The notes beneath the pieces were generated by a model, which had not been told where the DNA came from, did no database searches, and saw only the letters and a list, made by a program, of their open reading frames with translations. Of a DNA stretch of 5,185 bases, positions 1 through 5,185 are shown one piece after another. The stretch covers positions 1 through 5,185 of the forward strand of contig SKHS01000199.1 of the NCBI GenBank assembly GCA_007116835.1, read 5' to 3'. A program made the translations under genes and the position numbers. How positions within the stretch are numbered: the stretch's first letter is position 1; every line of letters starts with the position of its first letter. Source of the DNA: Halomonas sp. (GTDB lineage: Bacteria > Pseudomonadota > Gammaproteobacteria > Pseudomonadales > Halomonadaceae).

Positions 1-1875
1 AAGTCTGAATTTTTAGCCAACATGAGTCATGAAATTCGCACGCCTTTAAATGGCATCATCGGGTTTTGTCGTTTGTTAGGCCGTTCATCACTGGATCCAC
101 GGCAAAAAGAGTGGTTAGAACATGTGCATCGAGCCTGCGACAATTTACTGATGCTCGTTAATGACGTGCTGGACTTCTCAAAACTGGAAGCCAACCGGCT
201 AAAGCTGGAAGAAGTCGACGTAGATATTGTCGCGCTGGTCGATGAAGTTGTGGGCCTACATGCGCCTGAGGCTCAACGCAAACACCTTCATTTCGTAGCA
301 ATGGTGTATGACGATGTGCCTGCTGCACTATGTGGTGACCCGCTGCGTATTCACCAAGTGCTCAATAACCTCATCAGCAATGCGCTTAAATTTACCACGA
401 AGGGCGAAGTCATTATCCGGGTCATGCTGGACAGCCAGGAAGGCCAGCATGTTGTTTTGAACATTAGCGTCAGTGACACCGGCATTGGCCTGAGCAAGGA
501 GCAGCAGGAGACGCTATTTAGCGCCTTCTCCCAAGCAGAACCCAGTCACTCCAGACAGTTCGGCGGCAGTGGCTTAGGCTTAACCATTTGTCGACAGCTC
601 ATTCAACGCATGGGCGGAGAGATTACCGTGGATAGCGAGCTAGGCGCTGGGGCGACCTTCTCGTTCACTCTGCCGCTATTAGCCGATATGACGAAAGACC
701 GGCCCCAGGAGATAGCGCTTGAGGCATCCATCGTTCGCCTGCATGAACCACATTTGCCTACCCGCCATGTGCTTGAGCACCTGCTCGAACGCTGGGGAGC
801 CATCCCCGTTTCCTTTATTGAGTCCGGTAATGAGGCGCTGCTAATACTTAGCCTGGATCACGATGACTTTGTGGGCGATTGTAAAACTTACTGGCAAACG
901 GTGATTGCAAAGGCACCCTGCCCGACGCTGATTTTAACCAGCACAGCGAGCTTTGAAACACCGCCATGGGAACTCCCCCACGGCGGCGACATGCTGTATA
1001 AACCATTTACCAGAGCGCAGCTCATCGCTACGCTGCAGAAGGTGATGCAGCCTGTCAACGACACTCAGCCTTACGTAGCAGCACCCATTACGCTACTTCC
1101 TGACCCCACCGTGACTATTTTGATCGTAGATGACAACGCCTCCAATCGTGAGCTCTTAAAAGCCATACTCGAAAATGATCATATTCACATTGTAGTAGCG
1201 GCCAGCGGTCAGGAAGCGCTTGATTATGCACGCCAACATACAGCCGACATGGTGCTAATGGATATTCGCATGCCCGATATGGACGGCGTTCAGACGACCA
1301 AGGCGTTACGCAGAATTAGCAGTAGCTGGGCACGCTGCCCAATTGTTGCCGTCACGGCTCATGTGCTTAGTGCCGAACGTCAGCAGTGGCTGGCAGAAGG
1401 ACTGGACGATGTGTTGGTAAAACCCATTAATGAAGTGCAGCTACAGCAGCAATTACAGCGCTTTTTAGGCGTAACACTTAACGCTGCTCAAGTAACTGCT
1501 GTGCCAGACAATGACTCCTCCCCCTCTCACCATCTACCCTCGGTACTACCAGTCATTGATCTTGAGTTGGGTGCTAGGCTGACCGGCGGCAGAACGCAGC
1601 TCGCTAAAGAGCAGTTAAAGCGCCTGATCGACAGCTTAGAGGAGTGTGAGGTACAAATACGCGCTGCTTTTGATGACCAAAACCTCAGCGTCTTGCTAGA
1701 TCAGGTGCACGCACTGAATGGTGCAAGCCGCTACTGTGGTGCGCCTGACCTTGCATTAACGGTGGAAACGCTGGAAACACGCTTGCGCACTAGCGGGCTG
1801 AACCATGCTGAAAGCTTACTTAATGAGCTTTATGGCGCTATTAAGCGGCTTTGCGAGCAACGGGATAGGTTATAG
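1..1875 (+). CDS. barA: BarA/GacS-type hybrid sensor histidine kinase, 5' partial
   Basis: Membrane-bound hybrid kinase of the BarA/UvrY (GacS/GacA) system, which phosphorylates its response regulator and so controls CsrA-binding small RNAs (known for the family). The frame is open from base 1, so the gene starts before the window; the ATG at 22 lies inside the H box and is not the start. In window residues: HisKA with the H box and phospho-acceptor His10 followed by EIRT; HATPase with N box about 118-131, G1 DTGIGL from 159 and G2 GGSGLGL from 188; a degenerate receiver-like region about 238-350; a full receiver about 370-490 with acidic pair Asp377/Asp378, phospho-acceptor Asp421, Thr452 and Lys474; and a C-terminal Hpt domain about 520-624 with His570 in HALNG. 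The 624 codons here match the last two thirds of the roughly 918-residue E. coli BarA, so the missing part should hold the two membrane helices, periplasmic sensor and HAMP. The gene ends TAG, convergent with acpS. All phosphorelay residues in view are intact. Confidence 0.93.
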   Translation, partial: KSEFLANMSHEIRTPLNGIIGFCRLLGRSSLDPRQKEWLEHVHRACDNLLMLVNDVLDFSKLEANRLKLEEVDVDIVALVDEVVGLHAPEAQRKHLHFVAMVYDDVPAALCGDPLRIHQVLNNLISNALKFTTKGEVIIRVMLDSQEGQHVVLNISVSDTGIGLSKEQQETLFSAFSQAEPSHSRQFGGSGLGLTICRQLIQRMGGEITVDSELGAGATFSFTLPLLADMTKDRPQEIALEASIVRLHEPHLPTRHVLEHLLERWGAIPVSFIESGNEALLILSLDHDDFVGDCKTYWQTVIAKAPCPTLILTSTASFETPPWELPHGGDMLYKPFTRAQLIATLQKVMQPVNDTQPYVAAPITLLPDPTVTILIVDDNASNRELLKAILENDHIHIVVAASGQEALDYARQHTADMVLMDIRMPDMDGVQTTKALRRISSSWARCPIVAVTAHVLSAERQQWLAEGLDDVLVKPINEVQLQQQLQRFLGVTLNAAQVTAVPDNDSSPSHHLPSVLPVIDLELGARLTGGRTQLAKEQLKRLIDSLEECEVQIRAAFDDQNLSVLLDQVHALNGASRYCGAPDLALTVETLETRLRTSGLNHAESLLNELYGAIKRLCEQRDRL

Positions 1876-1897
1876 CTTTCAAAGGTACGCTGTCTTA
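1876..1897. other. Short convergent intergenic gap (barA/acpS)
   Basis: Only 22 bases separate the kinase stop from the acpS stop on the other strand. The gap contains no GC-rich hairpin followed by a T run on either strand. The best pairing is a 5-base stem, ACGCT at 1887-1891 with AGCGT at 1900-1904, around an 8-base loop; this is too weak to call a terminator. Transcripts from the two sides probably run into each other or end by a Rho-dependent route (inference). Confidence 0.6.
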
Positions 1898-2275
1898 TTA
1901 GCGTTCAAGGACAACAAACGCCACCGCATAATCGGCCTCGTCACTTAGCGTTATATGGGTAGCCGAGGCGCCGCTTGCATGAAACAAGCGCAGCGCCTCA
2001 CCACTTAGCTTCAGGCTTGGCTTACCCAGCGTATCGTTAAGCACCTGAATGTCGCTCCACTGCATGCCGTTTCTTAGGCCCAGTCCCAGCGCTTTGACGT
2101 AGGCCTCTTTGGCTGCAAAACGCTTTGCTAAATAGCTGACAGGCTGCCCTTTTGCCTGCCAAGCCGCTTGCTCGTCAGCCCCCAGAATGCGCTGGGCAAA
2201 GCGTGGCCCATGACGCTTTATTGCACGAGCAAAGCGGTCAACCCTAGCAATATCAGAGCCAATTCCGACAATCAT
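1898..2275 (-). CDS. acpS: Holo-[acyl-carrier-protein] synthase AcpS
   Basis: Transfers 4'-phosphopantetheine from coenzyme A to the conserved serine of acyl carrier protein, which activates it for fatty acid synthesis; cytosolic, Mg-dependent, usually trimeric. The protein is 125 residues from the chosen start, against 126 in E. coli. The N terminus MIVGIGSDIARVDRF carries the metal-binding Asp8. The second signature KRFAAKEA holds Glu57, and the conserved end THITLSDE...YAVAFVV is present. I chose the ATG at 2275-2273 because it puts the GIGSD motif at the usual distance from the N terminus. It lies one base after the pdxJ stop (TAA-C-ATG). A longer frame from an ATG at 2311 would add a Thr/Ala-rich 12-residue leader that is merely another reading frame of the pdxJ tail. 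No good Shine-Dalgarno sequence is visible before either ATG, so translation is probably coupled to pdxJ termination (inference). Last gene of the series. Confidence 0.95.
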   Translation of the reverse strand: MIVGIGSDIARVDRFARAIKRHGPRFAQRILGADEQAAWQAKGQPVSYLAKRFAAKEAYVKALGLGLRNGMQWSDIQVLNDTLGKPSLKLSGEALRLFHASGASATHITLSDEADYAVAFVVLER

Positions 2276-2276
2276 G

Positions 2277-3083
2277 TTAGTGGCTGCAGCAACCGCTGTG
2301 GTCGTGGTCATGATCGTGGGTATCTAGCGCCGCCATTAAGCCAGCTTCTTGGCCCGCAATAATCAAACGCTTCATTTCCTGAACCGCTTCTTTGAGCCCA
2401 ACAAACAGCGCGCGGGCAATAATCGCGTGACCAATGTTCAGCTCGTTAACCCCAGGCAGGGCAGCAATCGCTTCAACATTATGATAGTGCAAACCATGGC
2501 CCGCGTTGACCACTAAGCCCGCCGACACAGCATGGATGGCTGCGGCATTCAGGCGGGCGTATTCAGCGTTAGCGGCATCACTGCCTGGCTTTGCCTCGGC
2601 ATAGGCGCCCGTGTGCAGCTCAATGGTCGGTACGCCAGCGCGGACAGCCGCATCAATTTGCGCTTCTTCAGGATCGATAAACAGCGACACATCGCAGCCA
2701 ATAACGCTTAAACGTTGGCAAGCATCAGCAATCAGGTCAAAACCACCAACAACGTCCAACCCCCCTTCGGTAGTCAGCTCTTCACGCTTTTCGGGCACTA
2801 AACACACATGCGCTGGGCGTATTTCCTCGGCCAGCGCCAGCATTTCTTCGGTCACCGCCATCTCTAAATTCATACGTGTATTCAGCACTTCGGCTAGCAC
2901 ACGCACGTCTCTAGGCTGAATATGGCGGCGATCTTCACGCAAATGAACCGTAATCCCGTCAGCACCCGCTTCTTCTGCTAACAGCGCTGCTTGAACAGGG
3001 TCAGGGTAGCGAGTACCTCGCGCTTGGCGCAGCGTCGCAATGTGGTCGATGTTAACGCCTAATAAAATCCGCGGGGGATGCAT
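2277..3083 (-). CDS. pdxJ: Pyridoxine 5'-phosphate synthase PdxJ with His/Cys-rich C-terminal tail
   Basis: Condenses 1-deoxy-D-xylulose 5-phosphate with 3-amino-2-oxopropyl phosphate (1-amino-acetone 3-phosphate) to give pyridoxine 5'-phosphate, the ring-closing step of the DXP-dependent vitamin B6 pathway; a cytosolic TIM barrel, octameric in E. coli. The 268-residue protein shows the family blocks GVNIDHIATLR (9-19), YPDPVQAA (26-33), GITVHLREDRRHI (43-55; His47), NLEMAVTEEM (72-81; Glu74), CLVPEKRE (94-101), VNAGHGLHYHNV (192-203; His196) and NELNIGHAII (213-222). The barrel normally ends near EMKRL (236-240), giving about 243 residues in E. coli. Here roughly 25 residues follow, ending in the metal-ligand-like THDHDHDHSGCCSH, which is not part of the usual enzyme. 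The ATG at 3083 has a GGAG seven bases upstream. recO ends 35 bases upstream and acpS starts one base after the stop, as in the E. coli pdxJ-acpS pair. Confidence 0.96.
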   Translation of the reverse strand: MHPPRILLGVNIDHIATLRQARGTRYPDPVQAALLAEEAGADGITVHLREDRRHIQPRDVRVLAEVLNTRMNLEMAVTEEMLALAEEIRPAHVCLVPEKREELTTEGGLDVVGGFDLIADACQRLSVIGCDVSLFIDPEEAQIDAAVRAGVPTIELHTGAYAEAKPGSDAANAEYARLNAAAIHAVSAGLVVNAGHGLHYHNVEAIAALPGVNELNIGHAIIARALFVGLKEAVQEMKRLIIAGQEAGLMAALDTHDHDHDHSGCCSH

Positions 3084-3090
3084 CGCGTAT

Positions 3091-3094
3091 CTCC
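3091..3094 (-). promoter_or_regulatory. Shine-Dalgarno of pdxJ
   Basis: The minus strand reads TTGGAGATACGCGATG, so GGAG ends seven bases before the pdxJ ATG. It lies in the 35-base gap after recO and supports the chosen start. The rest of the gap holds an 8-base palindrome TGATATCA (3101-3108) but no recognisable promoter, so pdxJ is probably read from upstream. Confidence 0.75.
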
Positions 3095-3118
3095 AATAAG
3101 TGATATCAACATGCCCGC

Positions 3119-3811
3119 CTAGCGCTGTCGGCGACGGGCTAAATCAAGCATAAGCTCTCGGGAACGTAAAACGGTAGCACCTAAATGGGGCGCAAGCGCT
3201 GACCGCATGACCGCTTTTAAGGCAGAAGCCAGACCAGCAGGCTGCCAATCGCCTTGGTCAATATAACGCAGCGCTCGCCCTTCTATGCCCTGCTCTGCAG
3301 GTACAAAAGCGCGGCTTTGTGGATCAAAACGATAGCGAATTTGGGGGTCTAACACGGCGCCATCCGGGGTACAAAAGCGTGGCGTAGCGTCAAGTGTTTC
3401 GAGCAGCGCCCACTCGAACCGTCGCAGCGCCAAGGCTCGCTCAGCCGGTGCTGGCAGCGCTTCTAACAGCGCACTATAAAAGGCAAATGCCTCTGGGGAA
3501 GCCAGCTCCAAAGGGAGTAGTCGTGTTGCGATTTCATTGGCATATAAGCCACACAACAGCCCTTCTCCCGCCAGCAACGCTGTGTGCCCCCGCGACTCCA
3601 TTAGCATTAGCCGCTTCAGCTCACGCTCGCCGCGCCACGTCACAAACAAGGGGGTAAATGGCTGCAGCCGCTGACGAGACTTGGAGCCTGGCCGCTGCCC
3701 TCCCTGAGCAACGGCACGGATACGTCCATGATTGAGCGTTAATAAATCGACCAGCGCACTGGTTTCACGGTAAGGCCTGCGGTGCAGCAAAAACGCTGGC
3801 TCAGCCGACAT
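3119..3811 (-). CDS. recO: DNA repair protein RecO
   Basis: RecO works with RecR (and RecF) to displace SSB and load RecA at single-strand gaps, and can anneal SSB-coated strands; it acts on cytosolic DNA. From the ATG at 3811 the protein has 230 residues, close to the 242 of E. coli. The N-terminal OB fold is seen in AFLLHRRPYRETSALVDLLT, then GRIRAVAQGG and LQPFTPL. The helical C-terminal part includes GLYANEIATRLLP, ALRRFEWALLE and a basic end LDLARRRQR. The four-cysteine zinc site of some RecO proteins is absent, as usual in gammaproteobacteria. Two starts are possible. The ATG at 3811 aligns with the E. coli N terminus and has a weak GAGTG before it. A TTG at 3823 would add MSAS and overlap the era stop as TTGA, the same 4-base pattern as rnc/era. 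I prefer the ATG, but only moderately. Confidence 0.92.
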   Translation of the reverse strand: MSAEPAFLLHRRPYRETSALVDLLTLNHGRIRAVAQGGQRPGSKSRQRLQPFTPLFVTWRGERELKRLMLMESRGHTALLAGEGLLCGLYANEIATRLLPLELASPEAFAFYSALLEALPAPAERALALRRFEWALLETLDATPRFCTPDGAVLDPQIRYRFDPQSRAFVPAEQGIEGRALRYIDQGDWQPAGLASALKAVMRSALAPHLGATVLRSRELMLDLARRRQR

Positions 3812-3819
3812 AGAAGCAC

Positions 3820-4719
3820 TCAATCGAGATCGTAACCCAAGCTTTTCAACGCCCGCTCGTCGTCAGACCAACCGCGTTTCACTTTCACCCACAGATTAAG
3901 CATTACCTTGGTACCTAATGCGCGCTCCATATCTAAACGTGCTTCACGACCGATACTTTTAATACGATCGCCATTCTCGCCAATCAAGATGACTTTTTGA
4001 CCCTGACGCTCGACAAGAATTAAAGCACTGATATGCGTCACACGCTCTGTTTCACGAAACTCTTCGATTTCTACGGTCATCTGATACGGCAGTTCATCAC
4101 CTAACTGGCGCATTACTTTTTCACGTACCAGTTCAGCCGCCATAAAGCGCAAGCTCTTATCAGTCACCTGATCTTCTGGGAAAAAGTGAACACTTTCGGG
4201 TAAGTGTTTGGCCACTTCCTCTTCCAGCGTATCTACTTGAGTACCGTGTTTGGCAGAAATAGGCACCACCGCAGCAAACTCACGGCGAGCACCGACATCG
4301 GCCAGCCAGGGCAGCAAATCACCTTTGTCGTTTAAGCGATCTACTTTGTTAACCGCTAAAATCACCGGCGCTTTCACATGCTCAAGCCGCTTTAGCACCG
4401 CTTGGTCTTCTTCCGTCCAGCGGGTACGGTCAATGATAAATACCACACAGTCAACATCACGTAATGCCTGGGTCGCCGCTTGGTTCATAAAGCGATTAAT
4501 CGCTTTATTGCGGTCTTTCGACATAATGTGCATACCGGGCGTGTCAACGTAGATAAACTGCGTCTCATCGACAGTTTTAATACCCATTACCTGGTGCCGT
4601 GTCGTTTGGGGACGGCGCGAAGTAATCGAGATTTTTTGCCCTAGAATGCGATTCATGAGGGTTGATTTGCCTACGTTGGGCCGCCCAACGATGGCCACGA
4701 AGCCGCAGGTTTGACTCAT
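3820..4719 (-). CDS. era: GTPase Era, ribosome assembly factor
   Basis: Essential GTPase that binds the 3' end of 16S rRNA next to the anti-Shine-Dalgarno sequence and couples 30S maturation to growth; cytosolic and peripherally membrane-associated in E. coli. The length of 299 residues matches the E. coli protein (301). GTPase motifs in order: G1 GRPNVGKS (12-19), switch I/G2 around TSRRPQTTRHQ (33-43), G3 DTPG (59-62), G4 NKVD (124-127) and G5 SAK (155-157). The C-terminal KH domain, from about residue 200, carries the RNA-binding loop GENG (247-250) within LIGENGDRIKSIG, followed by the conserved NLWVKVKRGWSDDE and the C-terminal LKSLGYD. The ATG overlaps the rnc TGA as ATGA and has a GGAG seven bases upstream, inside rnc, so translation is probably coupled to that of rnc. 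All motifs are intact. Confidence 0.97.
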   Translation of the reverse strand: MSQTCGFVAIVGRPNVGKSTLMNRILGQKISITSRRPQTTRHQVMGIKTVDETQFIYVDTPGMHIMSKDRNKAINRFMNQAATQALRDVDCVVFIIDRTRWTEEDQAVLKRLEHVKAPVILAVNKVDRLNDKGDLLPWLADVGARREFAAVVPISAKHGTQVDTLEEEVAKHLPESVHFFPEDQVTDKSLRFMAAELVREKVMRQLGDELPYQMTVEIEEFRETERVTHISALILVERQGQKVILIGENGDRIKSIGREARLDMERALGTKVMLNLWVKVKRGWSDDERALKSLGYDLD

Positions 4720-5185
4720 GAGTTGTCTCCAGGTTTTTTTTCAAGGTGGGATAGCGCTTCTTCAGCCGCTTGCTGCTCAGCATGGCGGCGGCTGGGGCCT
4801 TTACCAGTGGTATGCTCGGTTAACAAATCAATGTAGCACTCCACGGTAAAGGTCTGGGCATGCGCCTCCCCCTTTACTGAGACTACTTCATAGCGAGGTA
4901 ACGCTGCCTGACGCGACTGCAAAAACTCTTGTAAGCGTGTTTTTGGGTCTTTTTGAGTGTCTTGCAGTGAAATGTTATCAAGGCGTTCGGCGTACCATGC
5001 CAGTACCCGCTGACGCACAACGTCCATGCCAGCGTCGAGGTAAATCGCCCCAATAACAGCTTCTACTGCATCCGCCAAAATAGATTCACGCCGATGACCG
5101 CCGCTCTTCATTTCCCCCGAGCCAAGCCGCAAATACCCACCGAACTCCATTTCGCGCGCCAACTCGGCCAGTGTTTGACCTTTCA
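4716..5185 (-). CDS. rnc: Ribonuclease III, 5' partial
   Basis: Double-strand-specific endoribonuclease that cuts the rRNA precursor and selected mRNAs; cytosolic homodimer, Mg-dependent. The frame is open to the right edge, so the gene starts outside the window; a TTG at 5162 is an internal Leu codon, not the start. The visible 155 residues start KGQTLAELARE and align from about residue 77 of the 226-residue E. coli enzyme. About 76 N-terminal residues are therefore missing, including the NERLEFLGD signature. Present are GEMKSGGHRRESILAD with catalytic Asp38 and Glu41 (E. coli Asp114 and Glu117), the linker QKDPKTRLQE, and the C-terminal double-stranded-RNA-binding domain (about 79-148) ending in GPSRRHAEQQAAEEAL. 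The gene ends ...HLEKKPGDNS and overlaps era by ATGA. A run of eight A lies in its last codons. In E. coli the enzyme cuts its own leader to limit its level; that leader is not in view here. Confidence 0.97.
   Translation of the reverse strand, partial: KGQTLAELAREMEFGGYLRLGSGEMKSGGHRRESILADAVEAVIGAIYLDAGMDVVRQRVLAWYAERLDNISLQDTQKDPKTRLQEFLQSRQAALPRYEVVSVKGEAHAQTFTVECYIDLLTEHTTGKGPSRRHAEQQAAEEALSHLEKKPGDNS
4727..4730 (-). promoter_or_regulatory. Shine-Dalgarno of era inside rnc
   Basis: The minus strand reads CCTGGAGACAACTCATGA. GGAG ends seven bases before the era ATG and is translated as part of the rnc C terminus (Pro-Gly-Asp). Together with the ATGA overlap it supports the chosen era start. 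Confidence 0.75.
4734..4741 (-). other. A8 run, possible slippery site at the end of rnc
   Basis: On the coding strand rnc reads CTT GAA AAA AAA CCT, giving eight A in a row. The last seven form A_AAA_AAA in the phase needed for tandem -1 slippage. The site lies seven codons before the rnc stop, counting the stop. The sequence is certain, but function as a frameshift or transcriptional slippage site is only inferred. Confidence 0.35.

Noticed and set aside
603..803. Open frame of 66 codons on the minus strand inside the kinase gene
   Set aside because: It lies fully antisense to the conserved HATPase and linker coding region, has Arg/Ser-rich composition typical of a shadow frame, and no recognisable motif.
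1887..1904. Stem ACGCT/AGCGT at the barA-acpS junction as a bidirectional terminator
   Set aside because: Only five base pairs with an 8-base loop and no T run on either side.
2168..2362. Open frame on the + strand across the acpS/pdxJ junction
   Set aside because: Antisense to two well-supported genes; the product resembles nothing I recognise and no ribosome binding site is evident.
2611..2919. Open frame of 102 codons on the + strand inside pdxJ
   Set aside because: Ser/Thr-rich shadow of the conserved PdxJ frame; PdxJ motifs run straight through it on the other strand.
3101..3108. Palindrome TGATATCA upstream of pdxJ as an operator
   Set aside because: An 8-base AT-rich palindrome in a short gap is easily explained by chance, and no promoter elements accompany it.
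3394..3657. Open frame on the + strand inside recO
   Set aside because: Ala/Arg/Pro-rich antisense shadow with no motif or start signal.
4250..4552. Open frame of 100 codons on the + strand inside era
   Set aside because: Antisense to the G-domain motifs of Era, which are fully conserved in the minus frame; Ser/Thr-rich shadow.
4577..4783. Minus-strand open frame spanning the rnc/era junction in the third frame
   Set aside because: It is neither the rnc nor the era frame and would not join them; the composition is basic and low in structure. The -1 route that does join rnc to era is a different frame and is reported separately.
1..5185. A previously undescribed defence, mobile or biosynthetic system
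   Set aside because: Every gene is a recognisable housekeeping or regulatory family in its conserved order; there are no accessory genes, repeats or compositional breaks that would support such a system.

Overview
The window looks like an ordinary core-genome stretch of a gammaproteobacterium. The protein sequences read as relatives of the Pseudomonas/Halomonas side of the class, and a member of the Halomonadaceae is my best guess, from general resemblance only. I see no insertion sequence, phage gene, CRISPR array, tRNA or rRNA. I did not find a new multi-gene system.

Layout. Bases 1-1875 on the + strand are the 3' two thirds of a BarA/GacS-type hybrid sensor kinase. Its sensor and membrane part lies before the window. 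It meets, tail to tail across only 22 bases, a compact minus-strand gene series that fills the rest of the window. In transcription order, right to left, this is rnc (5' end cut off by the window edge), era, recO, pdxJ and acpS. rnc/era overlap by 4 bases, era/recO either overlap by 4 bases or are 8 bases apart depending on the recO start, recO/pdxJ are 35 bases apart, and pdxJ/acpS are 1 base apart. This is the classical rnc-era-recO-pdxJ-acpS order known from Escherichia coli and its relatives. No stretch above 300 bases lacks a gene.

How the genes work together. RNase III (rnc) processes rRNA precursors and other double-stranded RNA. Era is the GTPase that helps mature the 16S rRNA 3' end and the 30S subunit. 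RecO loads RecA at gaps. PdxJ makes pyridoxine 5'-phosphate. AcpS puts the phosphopantetheine arm on acyl carrier protein. The series is a growth-linked housekeeping operon rather than one pathway. The kinase is the phosphorelay sensor of the Gac/Bar regulon and is transcribed separately.

Points worth a second look: a His/Cys-rich tail added to PdxJ; a run of eight A in the last codons of rnc that forms a perfect in-phase A_AAA_AAA heptamer, where a -1 shift would join rnc to era without a stop; a probable pseudo-receiver inside the kinase; the AcpS start, which a naive longest-frame call would place 12 codons too far upstream; and a convergent junction without a visible terminator.
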